Below the pieces are notes generated by a model. It was not told the origin of the DNA and did not search any database. It saw only the letters and a list, made by a program, of their open reading frames with translations. From positions 1 to 14,576 of the forward strand of contig JAZTZO010000004.1 of assembly GCA_045637505.1 (NCBI GenBank): 14,576 nt of DNA. The letters are read 5' to 3'. Shown piece by piece: positions 6,923-14,330 of this stretch. The DNA comes from RGIG4079 sp045637505. GTDB lineage: Bacteria; Bacteroidota; Bacteroidia; Bacteroidales; Muribaculaceae. The translations under genes and the position numbers were made by a program. Within the stretch, counting starts at the first letter, position 1; every line of letters starts with the position of its first letter.

Positions 6923-8080
6923 TTAAGGCAAATAAATAGGTTTTCGACACGCTTTTTTCAATCGCCATAGCATCGTAGAGGCTATGAGCGGGAATATAGC
7001 CAACGCCACAAAATAGTAGCGCGAATAGTATAGCGAAATGCCGTTCAATGCTTGATCGATATATATCAAAAAATAGTATCGCACAGGAACGATATAGGAG
7101 AATATCGCCACTGCTCCATACATATTTTCAATAGGAAATGAAAAACCTGTTATCGAAAACGACAACACCCCAAGCAACGACACCACACTCAACGCAAATC
7201 GCAAGTTGGGCAACAAGCAACACACCAATAATGCCAATGCTTGACACGCTACAACCAACATAACCATCGCCATCACCATAGCCCACACCGAGCCATTGAG
7301 TGGATAATGATTATAACCAAACATTACCGACTGAATAAACACTCCTACTATTGAAAACACAACCGTATGTGGAAGCATTTTCCCCAATACTGCCACCTCG
7401 ATAGAGCCGCGGGCCGTTTCAAGCCATTCTATCGATGTGGCCCGTTTTATCTCCTCACATATAGCAAAAACCGTTACGAGCATTATCATCAATGCCAATG
7501 CTCCAGGCGCAAAAGAGTTGCAGAGATATATTGCATAATCGGTCCACGGATTACCTATAGCATGATCTTGCACTGCGAGAGGCTGTATCAATCCTCCCAC
7601 CAAACCACCATCTACTCCCTCCGACATCAATTGCATCGTTACCACACCGCCAACCGTACTCACAGCTACGGTTTTAAACCCTTTAAACGACAATGTGCCA
7701 GGTATATAATATGCCATATTGCAGTAATAGGTAATTGTAGGCTCTCGTGACGCAATAGCCTCCCTTTCAAAATCATCGGGAATCATAAAAAATCCATATA
7801 TCTCCCCTCGCTTAATTCCCTCAAGCGCATTGTGATAACTTTCGTAATGGCGCGTTACATCTATCAACTGCATCGCTTCAAGATTAGCTATCATTTGACG
7901 CGACAAAGTAGAGTTATCAAGATCCACCACGGCAGTAGGTACTTTTGTAGGCAACCCATCATCGAGCAACGACACAAAAAAGAGTGTGATGATGATAGGA
8001 ACACCTACCATCGACATCAAATATATGGGACGACTCACAAGCCGTCGCAACTCTCTTTTCATTGTTGCCACCAAGCCCAT
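6923..8080 (-). CDS. ABC-2 type transporter permease (first permease of exporter operon)
   Basis: 385 residues, same architecture as the following permease: one membrane segment near 21-40 (YLMSMVGVPIIITLFFVSLL), an extracytoplasmic domain to about 185, and about six C-terminal hydrophobic segments. The early motif VPTAVVDLDNSTLSRQM is typical of the ABC2_membrane_3 extracytoplasmic domain and is mirrored in the partner permease (VPFCVVDDSRSPQSRELV), so the two are paralogues likely to form a heterodimer. It starts 8 bp after the adaptor gene. In related systems such as YbhFSR an ATPase energises such a pair; none is found in this operon. The substrate is unknown. Confidence 0.88.
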   Translation of the reverse strand: MGLVATMKRELRRLVSRPIYLMSMVGVPIIITLFFVSLLDDGLPTKVPTAVVDLDNSTLSRQMIANLEAMQLIDVTRHYESYHNALEGIKRGEIYGFFMIPDDFEREAIASREPTITYYCNMAYYIPGTLSFKGFKTVAVSTVGGVVTMQLMSEGVDGGLVGGLIQPLAVQDHAIGNPWTDYAIYLCNSFAPGALALMIMLVTVFAICEEIKRATSIEWLETARGSIEVAVLGKMLPHTVVFSIVGVFIQSVMFGYNHYPLNGSVWAMVMAMVMLVVACQALALLVCCLLPNLRFALSVVSLLGVLSFSITGFSFPIENMYGAVAIFSYIVPVRYYFLIYIDQALNGISLYYSRYYFVALAIFPLIASTMLWRLKKACRKPIYLP

Positions 8081-8088
8081 TGCACACT

Positions 8089-9090
8089 CTATTTAGGTTG
8101 ATATATAACCGACATTCCAGGGCGAAGTAGTGGCAATGTGTCAACGGGGTGGGCTTTAATTTTAAAGGTACGACTATCCCACTCACCTGTAGCTTTTGTG
8201 GCTCGCCACACAGCATAATCACCCATATCGCGCACATAGAACACTCTCACATCTACCATTGTGTCACCAAGGGCTGGAATCATCACCTCCACCTCTTGTC
8301 CCATAGGGAAATCCTTTAGCAACTCCTCACGCACATTAAATGTAACCCACTTATCATCTATTCGCAACACACTCATTATAGGCGCACCGAGAGCCACTAA
8401 CTCTCCCTCATGAGGGTATATCTCGTCGATTACACCATCGCAAGGTGCGAGTAAATATTGATCTTCGAGCAGTGCTTCAACCTCCTTTTCGCCACCTTTC
8501 GCCACCGTAACCATAGCCGCAGCACTCCTTTTGTCCTCTTTTTGAGCTCCACTTTTAGCCAAGTTATACTGACTCAATGCCGCACTCTCCCCCGCTTGAG
8601 CAGCCTTATATGCGGCCAATGCTTCATCGCGTTTTTGAGCCGACACAACCCCTTGTGCATATAGCGACTCCATACGATTATAAGTCTTGCGAGCTATCTC
8701 GGTTGCCGCTTGGGATTGTTGCCAAATGCCACGCGCTGTTTCAATAGTTTGTTGTCGAGTTCCTGCATCAACTTTTTGGTTTTGCGCTTGGGCAGCAGTA
8801 GTCATTGCTTGAGCTTGCATCAGTTTAGCCTCCACTACCGACGAGTGAATATGCACAAGTGTGTCGCCCATCTTCACCCAATCACCCTCTTTCACAAAGA
8901 ATCGTTCGACTCGGCCGGGCAACTTACCCGACACCTTCACCTCCGTAGCCTCGGCCTGACCTTGAACATACTCCACCGGCTCATTGATAAACACAAAACC
9001 TACTACAGCTACTGCTATAATCATCACCAATATCCCTCCAAGCGATATCAGCAACACCCTATTTTCTCGTTTTTCCTCATTTGTTTCCAT
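8089..9090 (-). CDS. HlyD/EmrA-family periplasmic adaptor (membrane fusion protein)
   Basis: 333 residues. A single N-terminal membrane anchor lies at about 12-34 (LLISLGGILVMIIAVAVVGF). It is followed by the first half of a lipoyl/barrel-sandwich domain (about 47-85, GKLPGRVERFFVKEGDWVKMGD), an Ala/Gln-rich alpha-helical hairpin coiled coil (about 88-195), the second lipoyl half (LAPCDGVIDEIYPHEGELV), and a beta-barrel domain ending LRPGMSVIYQPK. It would bridge the inner-membrane permeases to the outer-membrane TolC-like channel. It lies 62 bp after the TolC-like gene and 8 bp before the first permease. The 62-bp gap contains a 10-bp direct repeat. Confidence 0.92.
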   Translation of the reverse strand: METNEEKRENRVLLISLGGILVMIIAVAVVGFVFINEPVEYVQGQAEATEVKVSGKLPGRVERFFVKEGDWVKMGDTLVHIHSSVVEAKLMQAQAMTTAAQAQNQKVDAGTRQQTIETARGIWQQSQAATEIARKTYNRMESLYAQGVVSAQKRDEALAAYKAAQAGESAALSQYNLAKSGAQKEDKRSAAAMVTVAKGGEKEVEALLEDQYLLAPCDGVIDEIYPHEGELVALGAPIMSVLRIDDKWVTFNVREELLKDFPMGQEVEVMIPALGDTMVDVRVFYVRDMGDYAVWRATKATGEWDSRTFKIKAHPVDTLPLLRPGMSVIYQPK

Positions 9091-9101
9091 AAATATTTAT
9101 A

Positions 9102-9134
9102 ATAAGACGCAAAATTTGCAGTTTATAAGACGCA
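9102..9134 (-). repeat. 10-bp direct repeat in tolC-hlyD gap
   Basis: ATAAGACGCA occurs at 9102-9111 and 9125-9134 (TGCGTCTTAT on the coding strand), 23 bp apart start to start, about two helical turns. It lies 12 bp upstream of the hlyD start. It could be a protein-binding site or chance. Confidence 0.4.
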
Positions 9135-9152
9135 TGTCCCCTCTTTGCCTTG

Positions 9153-10523
9153 TTAGTTATTAGGTTTTAGTAACCCTAAAACTTTTTGCAGGTAGGTATT
9201 ACAAAGTTGGACCTCGATTTGTGCATCGACGCGCTCCGAGTTAGCTTTGAGCCACGCTGTTTGTGCTTCCATTACATTATCGATGGTCATAACGCCCTCT
9301 TTGAATCCTACTTGTGCTTGGCGGAGGTTTTCATTGGCACTCGCAAGATTTTCAAGAGTTGTTTTATATGTTTTGACTGCCTCTTGAGCCTTATACGAGG
9401 CTTGTTGCACTTGCAATGCCACTTTTTCTTTGGCGTCGGCAAGATTTAGTCGCATAACCGTTTCGTTGGTCTGTGATGCCTTGTATTTGTTATAATTTCC
9501 ACCCCAATGCCACAACGGCACCGACACCATTACTCCTACCGAAAAACCTCCGTCAAAATCTTTACTAAATCCGCTATACATATTGGGATTACTAAATTCA
9601 TATGTCCCTATTATCGATACTTTTGGCAACATCGTTGACAACTCCACTCGCGACTGCTGATGTGTAACTTCCACCCCCAATTCAAGTTGTTGAATATCTT
9701 TGCGCCGAGCATAAACACTCTCAATATTTTCATTTTCGGCAAATAACGGCACAACAATCGACCTATTATCTTCATCTTCAAGGCGTAAATCGCTATCAAT
9801 AGGCAACCCACACAATTGCGCAAGTGCCATGCGCGATAATGAAAGTCCATTTTTCACTTTTATCAAATCTACATGGGCCTCGTTGCGATTCACCTCCACC
9901 CTTAATTGGTCGCTTGGCGTAGCCACTCCCTCACGAATCATTGCATCGACATTATATTTAAGTGTATCGAGCAGAGCCACATAACTCTCTGCGAGTCGCT
10001 GTTTTGCCCCTAGCGACACTACTTGCCAATATGCCACATCTACCTCATAAACAATATTTTCGGCTTCGTACTCCTTTTGCACTACCGCCAACTGTGAAGC
10101 ATAATTGGCAATATTATTTAGCGCTATGATTTTACCCCCCATATACACAGGTTGAGTCAATGTCAATGCTCCAAAGAAAACATTTTGAATGTCAAAAGTC
10201 AAGGCCTCCTTTGGTATCAAAGCTGCTTCGGGCAAGAAATCACCATTTGCATTTTTTATAGGCAAAAGTTGATCAGAACCTAAAATCGAAAGATTTTTTT
10301 GATTATAAGTATATCCACCTATAAAATCTAAAGCAGGAAGATAGGCAGCTTTCGCCTCTTTCTTTTGATATCGCGCGCCCTCTATACGAGCCTTACTAAT
10401 GAGCAATTGCTTATTATTTCTCAATGCCATTGCCCTACATGAATCAAGCGACACCACCCCTTCGCCCCACGCAATGGAAGCCACCATCGCCATTCCCCAA
10501 TACACTACAATCCTTCGTATCAT
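9153..10523 (-). CDS. TolC-family outer-membrane efflux protein
   Basis: 456 residues from the ATG at 10523. A GTG three codons upstream (10532) is also possible; I prefer the ATG because it gives a compact signal peptide, MIRRIVVYWGMAMVASIAWG. The mature part starts VVSLDSCRAMALRNNKQLLISKARI, the usual start of the OEP repeat, and contains two long helical repeats with Ala/Gln/Glu-rich segments, the second around ARRKDIQQLELGVEVTHQQSRVELS. The length fits the family. It forms the trimeric outer-membrane channel and periplasmic tunnel of the exporter. It is the first gene of the minus-strand operon, with no TetR-type regulator gene before it; 113 bp separate it from the upstream dehydrogenase gene, and a terminator lies in that gap. 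I could not identify its promoter. Confidence 0.92.
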   Translation of the reverse strand: MIRRIVVYWGMAMVASIAWGEGVVSLDSCRAMALRNNKQLLISKARIEGARYQKKEAKAAYLPALDFIGGYTYNQKNLSILGSDQLLPIKNANGDFLPEAALIPKEALTFDIQNVFFGALTLTQPVYMGGKIIALNNIANYASQLAVVQKEYEAENIVYEVDVAYWQVVSLGAKQRLAESYVALLDTLKYNVDAMIREGVATPSDQLRVEVNRNEAHVDLIKVKNGLSLSRMALAQLCGLPIDSDLRLEDEDNRSIVVPLFAENENIESVYARRKDIQQLELGVEVTHQQSRVELSTMLPKVSIIGTYEFSNPNMYSGFSKDFDGGFSVGVMVSVPLWHWGGNYNKYKASQTNETVMRLNLADAKEKVALQVQQASYKAQEAVKTYKTTLENLASANENLRQAQVGFKEGVMTIDNVMEAQTAWLKANSERVDAQIEVQLCNTYLQKVLGLLKPNN

Positions 10524-10575
10524 TGCTATCACAATTTTTCATGTAATAACAATCCTTCAGTGTAATTTGTTGCAT

Positions 10576-10613
10576 AAAAACAAAGTGGGGGCTTCTCTTC
10601 AAAGCCCCCACTT
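10576..10613 (-). terminator. Rho-independent terminator of carboxynorspermidine dehydrogenase gene
   Basis: A 12-bp perfect stem, AAGTGGGGGCTT (10583-10594) with AAGCCCCCACTT (10602-10613), and a 7-base loop. Read on the minus strand it is followed by TGTTTTTATG. It begins 23 bp after the stop codon of the dehydrogenase gene and separates it from the exporter operon. Confidence 0.9.
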
Positions 10614-10636
10614 ATTAATTATTGAATTATGGGTTA

Positions 10637-11845
10637 TTATCCTATTTTGTCAACTTCGAGGTCGCCACCGAGCACTTCGTGCCAAGGAAGACCTTGCTTG
10701 TTGAGTTGTTCCATGAATGGATCGGGATCAAATTCTTCTACATTGTGTACACCTGGTTTGTTCCATTTGCCAGTGAGGAACATCATTGCGCCAATCATTG
10801 CAGGCACACCTGTTGTGTAACTAACGGCTTGCATACCTGTTTCTTTGAACGCTTCTTCGTGACTACAGTTGTTGTAGATGTAATAGTTAAGAGCGTTGCC
10901 TTCTTTGTCTTTACCAGCGATGCGACAACCAATTGATGTTTCACCCTTGTAGTTTTCGCCAAGGTCTTGAGGGTTAGGCAACACTGCTTTGAGGAATTGC
11001 AAAGGCACGATTTTCACGCCATTGTATTCAACCTCATCGATACGAGCCATACCTATATTTTGAATCACACGCAAGTGAGTGAGATATTCTTGACCAAATG
11101 TCATCCAGAAACGAGCACGCTTAATTGTTGGGAAGTTGATAACGAGTGATTCCAACTCTTCGTGATAAAGAAGATATGAATCACGCGCACCGATGTTAGG
11201 ATATGTCAATGGAGCATGAATTTCGAGCGGACCAGTTGTTACCCATTTGCCATCTTGATAGAAGCGACCGTTTTGGGTAATTTCACGAATATTGATTTCG
11301 GGGTTAAAGTTGGTTGCAAATGCTTTACCATGGTCGCCCGCATTACAGTCAACGATGTCGAGATATTCCATTTCAGAGAAGTGGTGTTTAGCAGCATAAG
11401 CAGTAAATACTCCCGATACCCCTGGGTCGAAACCGCAACCAAGAATTGCAGTCAAACCAGCCTTTTCAAATCTTTCACGATAGGCCCATTGCCAAGAGTA
11501 TTCAAAGTGAGCTTCATCTTTGGGCTCATAATTGGCAGTATCAAGATAGTTCACACCACATTCAAGACACGCGTCCATAATTGTGAGGTCTTGATAAGGA
11601 AGCGCCACATTGATAACCAAGTCGGGGTTATGACGACGGAAAAGCTCCACAAGTTGAGGCACGCTGTCGGCATCAACCGAGTCGGTCACAATGTTTGATG
11701 CACCAATAGCTTGAGCAATCGCATCACATTTGCTTTTTGTGCGCGAAGCAAGCACTATTTCATTAAACACTTGGGGGTTTTGAGCGCATTTATGAGCAAC
11801 AACGGTACCCACACCACCGGCTCCGATAATAATAACTTTAGCCAT
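10637..11845 (-). CDS. Carboxynorspermidine/carboxyspermidine dehydrogenase (saccharopine dehydrogenase family)
   Basis: 402 residues. The N-terminus MAKVIIIGAGGVGTVVAHKC is an NAD(P)-binding Rossmann fold with GxGGVG at 8-13. The segments YQDLTIMDACLECGVNYLDTANYE and AILGCGFDPGVSGVFTAYAA are typical of the saccharopine dehydrogenase-like family that joins aspartate semialdehyde to putrescine or diaminopropane, the first step of the alternative spermidine/norspermidine pathway. Bacteroidota lack the S-adenosylmethionine route and use this enzyme with carboxyspermidine decarboxylase. Databases often label it saccharopine dehydrogenase or Lys1; lysine metabolism is less likely. The decarboxylase gene is not in the window. 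The gene stands alone, with its own promoter candidate and a strong terminator. Confidence 0.88.
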   Translation of the reverse strand: MAKVIIIGAGGVGTVVAHKCAQNPQVFNEIVLASRTKSKCDAIAQAIGASNIVTDSVDADSVPQLVELFRRHNPDLVINVALPYQDLTIMDACLECGVNYLDTANYEPKDEAHFEYSWQWAYRERFEKAGLTAILGCGFDPGVSGVFTAYAAKHHFSEMEYLDIVDCNAGDHGKAFATNFNPEINIREITQNGRFYQDGKWVTTGPLEIHAPLTYPNIGARDSYLLYHEELESLVINFPTIKRARFWMTFGQEYLTHLRVIQNIGMARIDEVEYNGVKIVPLQFLKAVLPNPQDLGENYKGETSIGCRIAGKDKEGNALNYYIYNNCSHEEAFKETGMQAVSYTTGVPAMIGAMMFLTGKWNKPGVHNVEEFDPDPFMEQLNKQGLPWHEVLGGDLEVDKIG

Positions 11846-11898
11846 TCTTTATGTTCTGAATTTATAGAGTTATAATTGGTTTGATTATAAATTTTCAA

Positions 11899-11906
11899 CG
11901 AAGATA
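11899..11906 (-). promoter_or_regulatory. Probable -7 element for carboxynorspermidine dehydrogenase gene
   Basis: On the minus strand the sequence is TATCTTCG, seven of eight matching TAnnTTTG, 53 bp upstream of the ATG. No clear -33 TTTG is present at the normal spacing. Confidence 0.4.
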
Positions 11907-12119
11907 CATCTTTTTATTGAATAATTTATTTCTCAACCCAAATATTTCACAAAAGTTTCTTTGATACATGGCTCACGAGCAATATTTCAACCGAGATAAT
12001 CATATTTTTTTGATACACATATCACCATAATTTGGTAGTTAAATTTATTTAATTTGTCGGCAAAATATCCTTTTTAATGGGACAATTATCCGTTAATATC
12101 GATACTACGCCTATTTTAT

Positions 12120-12150
12120 TTTGGCTATAATTTTTTGGTGAGTAATTTTG
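12120..12150 (+). promoter_or_regulatory. Bacteroidota promoter for the kinase/regulator operon
   Basis: TTTG at 12120-12123 and TAATTTTG at 12143-12150 are separated by exactly 19 bases, a full match to the Bacteroidota TTTG-N19-TAnnTTTG promoter. The start codon at 12182 is 31 bp further on, giving a short leader of roughly 25 bases. Confidence 0.75.
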
Positions 12151-12181
12151 TATAGGTGAAATTATGGCTTATTGACTATCG

Positions 12182-13345
12182 ATGAATATTATTGATAAAT
12201 TCTCATCATTGGTAAAGAAAAATCAGCATTTATTGGTGAATTTATTCATTCACCTATCGGCTATTTTTTTATTTATATCACCCGAAATCATCACCAACAT
12301 AGATGACAACCGTCCTATTCCCAGCGGAGTGATAATCAAAACTGTGCTATACATTGCTATATTTTATATCAATTATCTTTTCATCAACCGCTTTCTTGAT
12401 CGCAAAAATGGCAAATGGCATTTTTTTGGTATGAATGTGTTGTTGTTGATTATCGTTTCGGTAATCATATTACTTACTTCTCATGGTTATACCGACAATA
12501 GTTTCCACCCCATCAACAAACCACCTCATCCACATTCCGAACAACAATCCATTAATCAACATCAAGCCCCACCCCAATGGGATAGCGATAAGCCCACGCC
12601 ACCATCTCATCCTAAACATAAAAATATTTTTATCCATGCTGCCGGGCGTTTGTCGCGCGATTTATTAATTGCAATCCTCACTATTGCCCTTGCTTTTGCG
12701 GTGAGAGTTGCCGTTCGTTGGCTTGAATTACAGCAAAAACAAGCCTCGCTCATATCATCTCAACGCGAAACCGAGCTTGAAAATCTCAAGAGCCAAATCA
12801 ACCCTCATTTTCTTTTTAATACCCTTAACTCCATTTATGCCCTCATCGACATAAGGCCTACCCAAGCCAAAGAAGCGGTACATGAATTGAGTGGAATGAT
12901 GCGATATGCCATTTATGAAACCAACACAATGGTTACTCTTAAACAAGAACTCGATTTCCTAAATAACTATATCGCGTTAATGAAAATGCGCATGAATCCC
13001 AATCGTCGCATCGAAGATTCATTGAGTTGCAATGGATATTGCAACTATAAGATTGCGCCACTCTTGTTTATCCCCATTATTGAAAATGCGTTTAAATATG
13101 GGAATACCGGCAATACCTCCAACCCCATTATAATCAATCTCACGGTCAATGATGGGATTGTAAAGTGCTACACCTTCAATCACTTTGACAACCAAAAGCG
13201 TAATACCCAAAATGATTCGGGCATAGGTTTTAGCAACTTGCAACGACGCCTAAACCTTATTTATGGCGAAAACGCCTCGTTCAATGTCATTGAGCATAAC
13301 AACACCTTCCAAGTAGAGTTAACCATCAACTTAAATAACCCTTAA
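12182..13345 (+). CDS. LytS/YpdA-type sensor histidine kinase with His/Pro-rich periplasmic loop
   Basis: 387 residues. Four membrane segments lie at about 17-34, 49-69, 81-99 and 159-178, which places residues 100-152 in the periplasm. That loop is rich in Pro and His: H101, H109, H116, H118, H127, H143, H146 and H152, with PPHPH and HPKHK clusters. After TM4 comes a short coiled coil (about 180-203), then the His_kinase (PF06580) motif NLKSQINPHFLFNTLNSIYA with phospho-acceptor H209. The ATP-binding part has the N box PIIENAFKYG (N302) and the G box DSGIGFSNLQRRL (345-357). It phosphorylates the LytTR regulator encoded 10 bp downstream. The stimulus is unknown; metal or pH sensing through the loop is a guess. 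Confidence 0.92.
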   Translation: MNIIDKFSSLVKKNQHLLVNLFIHLSAIFLFISPEIITNIDDNRPIPSGVIIKTVLYIAIFYINYLFINRFLDRKNGKWHFFGMNVLLLIIVSVIILLTSHGYTDNSFHPINKPPHPHSEQQSINQHQAPPQWDSDKPTPPSHPKHKNIFIHAAGRLSRDLLIAILTIALAFAVRVAVRWLELQQKQASLISSQRETELENLKSQINPHFLFNTLNSIYALIDIRPTQAKEAVHELSGMMRYAIYETNTMVTLKQELDFLNNYIALMKMRMNPNRRIEDSLSCNGYCNYKIAPLLFIPIIENAFKYGNTGNTSNPIIINLTVNDGIVKCYTFNHFDNQKRNTQNDSGIGFSNLQRRLNLIYGENASFNVIEHNNTFQVELTINLNNP

Positions 13346-13355
13346 AATAACCGTT

Positions 13356-14105
13356 ATGACAATTCTTAAATGCTGCGTTATAGATGATGAACCATTAGCA
13401 AGTCAATTGATTGCGTCTTACATTGAAAAAACTCCATTCATGCAACTCGTGGGGTCGTATTCTTCGGCACAAGATGCAATTAAGACCATACTCGACAATC
13501 AAATTGATGTAGTGTTTCTCGATATTGAAATGCCACAACTCAACGGCATTGAATTTGCAAAAATTATCCCACAATCTACTCGCATCATCTTCACCACGGC
13601 CTATGATCGTTATGCGATTCAAGGATTTAAGGTTGATGCGCTCGATTACTTGCTCAAGCCTGTGAGTTATGAAGATTTTTTTGGAGCAGCCACCAAAGCG
13701 CAACGATGGGTTGATATTCACCGAAACAGCATAAACAAAGATTCTTTTAATGATTGCATTATCGTAAAAAGCGAATACCGACTTGTGCAAATCCCCACAG
13801 CCGACATTCTTTTTATTGAAGGGTTGAAAGACTATGTGAGAATATACACTGTTGACGAGCAAAAAAGCATCATGACTTTAATGAACATGAAAACTCTCGA
13901 ACAGTCGCTACCATCGTCGTTTTTGAGAGTGCATCGCTCATTTATAGTCAACACAAATAAAATCAAAATCATTGAGCGCAATCGCATCGTATTTGGCAAC
14001 AAATATATCCCCATCTCCGACACCTATAAGCAAGCGTTTACCGACTATATCTCATCTCATCTTATTTCGCAATCGCCATCAAATGATTGGAAAGACGAAA
14101 ATTGA
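13356..14105 (+). CDS. LytTR-family response regulator
   Basis: 249 residues. The receiver domain (about 4-120) has the acidic pair D10/D11, phospho-acceptor D56 in VVFLDIEMP, T80/T81 and K101-P102. The LytTR DNA-binding domain (about 140-240) includes ILFIEGLKDYVRIYT and the FLRVHRSFIVN motif, typical of LytR/AlgR-type regulators that bind paired direct repeats. It lies 10 bp after the kinase gene and shares its promoter. Targets are unknown; in Bacteroidota such pairs often control neighbouring surface or export genes. Confidence 0.94.
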   Translation: MTILKCCVIDDEPLASQLIASYIEKTPFMQLVGSYSSAQDAIKTILDNQIDVVFLDIEMPQLNGIEFAKIIPQSTRIIFTTAYDRYAIQGFKVDALDYLLKPVSYEDFFGAATKAQRWVDIHRNSINKDSFNDCIIVKSEYRLVQIPTADILFIEGLKDYVRIYTVDEQKSIMTLMNMKTLEQSLPSSFLRVHRSFIVNTNKIKIIERNRIVFGNKYIPISDTYKQAFTDYISSHLISQSPSNDWKDEN

Positions 14106-14226
14106 GAGAAAAATTAAATCTCATCATTTTTCAGGCAAATACATTACACCCCTATTCCATTATGTTAAAATAGCTAAAAAGTAAATATTTATTAGATTAT
14201 TCACTCACTTTTTCATCTAAAAATTG

Positions 14227-14234
14227 TACCTTTA
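14227..14234 (+). promoter_or_regulatory. Probable -7 element for exported-protein gene
   Basis: TACCTTTA matches TAnnTTTG at seven of eight positions. No TTTG occurs at the usual -33 spacing; the nearest T-rich block is at 14209-14213. The leader would be about 90 bases. Confidence 0.45.
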
Positions 14235-14238
14235 CCTT

Positions 14239-14267
14239 GATTTAATGGGTACAAAACTCATTAAATC
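14239..14267 (+). promoter_or_regulatory. Inverted repeat at predicted mRNA start of exported-protein gene
   Basis: Bases 14239-14250 pair with 14256-14267 over 12 bp with one G-U pair and a 5-base loop (ACAAA). The outer nine pairs (GATTTAATG/CATTAAATC) are perfect in DNA. It begins five bases after the -7 element, so it could be a 5'-end mRNA hairpin or an operator overlapping the start site. Confidence 0.55.
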
Positions 14268-14330
14268 TAAAACTAATTAATAATCACACTTTTATTAACT
14301 ATTTTATACACTAACAAAATTTACCTAATT

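Larger units (their letters stand above)
11846..12181. other. Divergent intergenic control region
   Basis: 336 bp, very AT-rich, between the dehydrogenase (leftward) and kinase (rightward) genes. It holds one promoter candidate for each direction. It also has a 7-bp inverted repeat, TTATAAT/ATTATAA (11870-11876, 11884-11890), near the expected start of the leftward mRNA. Two short motifs are each repeated in the same order: AATATTTCA at 11941 and 11981, and TTGATACA at 11961 and 12010. No small gene or RNA is evident. Confidence 0.7.
14106..14330. other. Intergenic region upstream of exported-protein gene
   Basis: 225 bp, strongly AT-rich. It contains a probable -7 element at 14227-14234 and a hairpin at 14239-14267. 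No convincing terminator follows the response regulator gene; only a 4-bp GAGA/TCTC pairing is visible. Confidence 0.6.

Noticed and set aside
7367..7750. 127-residue plus-strand open frame inside the permease gene
   Set aside because: It is antisense to a clear ABC-2 permease and has no recognisable domain.
11216..11698. 160-residue plus-strand frame opposite the dehydrogenase gene
   Set aside because: The minus-strand frame has a clear Rossmann motif and full family length, so this is a shadow frame.
12039..12052. TTAAAT/ATTTAA inverted repeat in the divergent region
   Set aside because: Short and purely A/T in an AT-rich region, so expected by chance.
14104..14123. Possible terminator after the response regulator
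   Set aside because: Only a four-base GAGA/TCTC pairing with no GC core; too weak to call.
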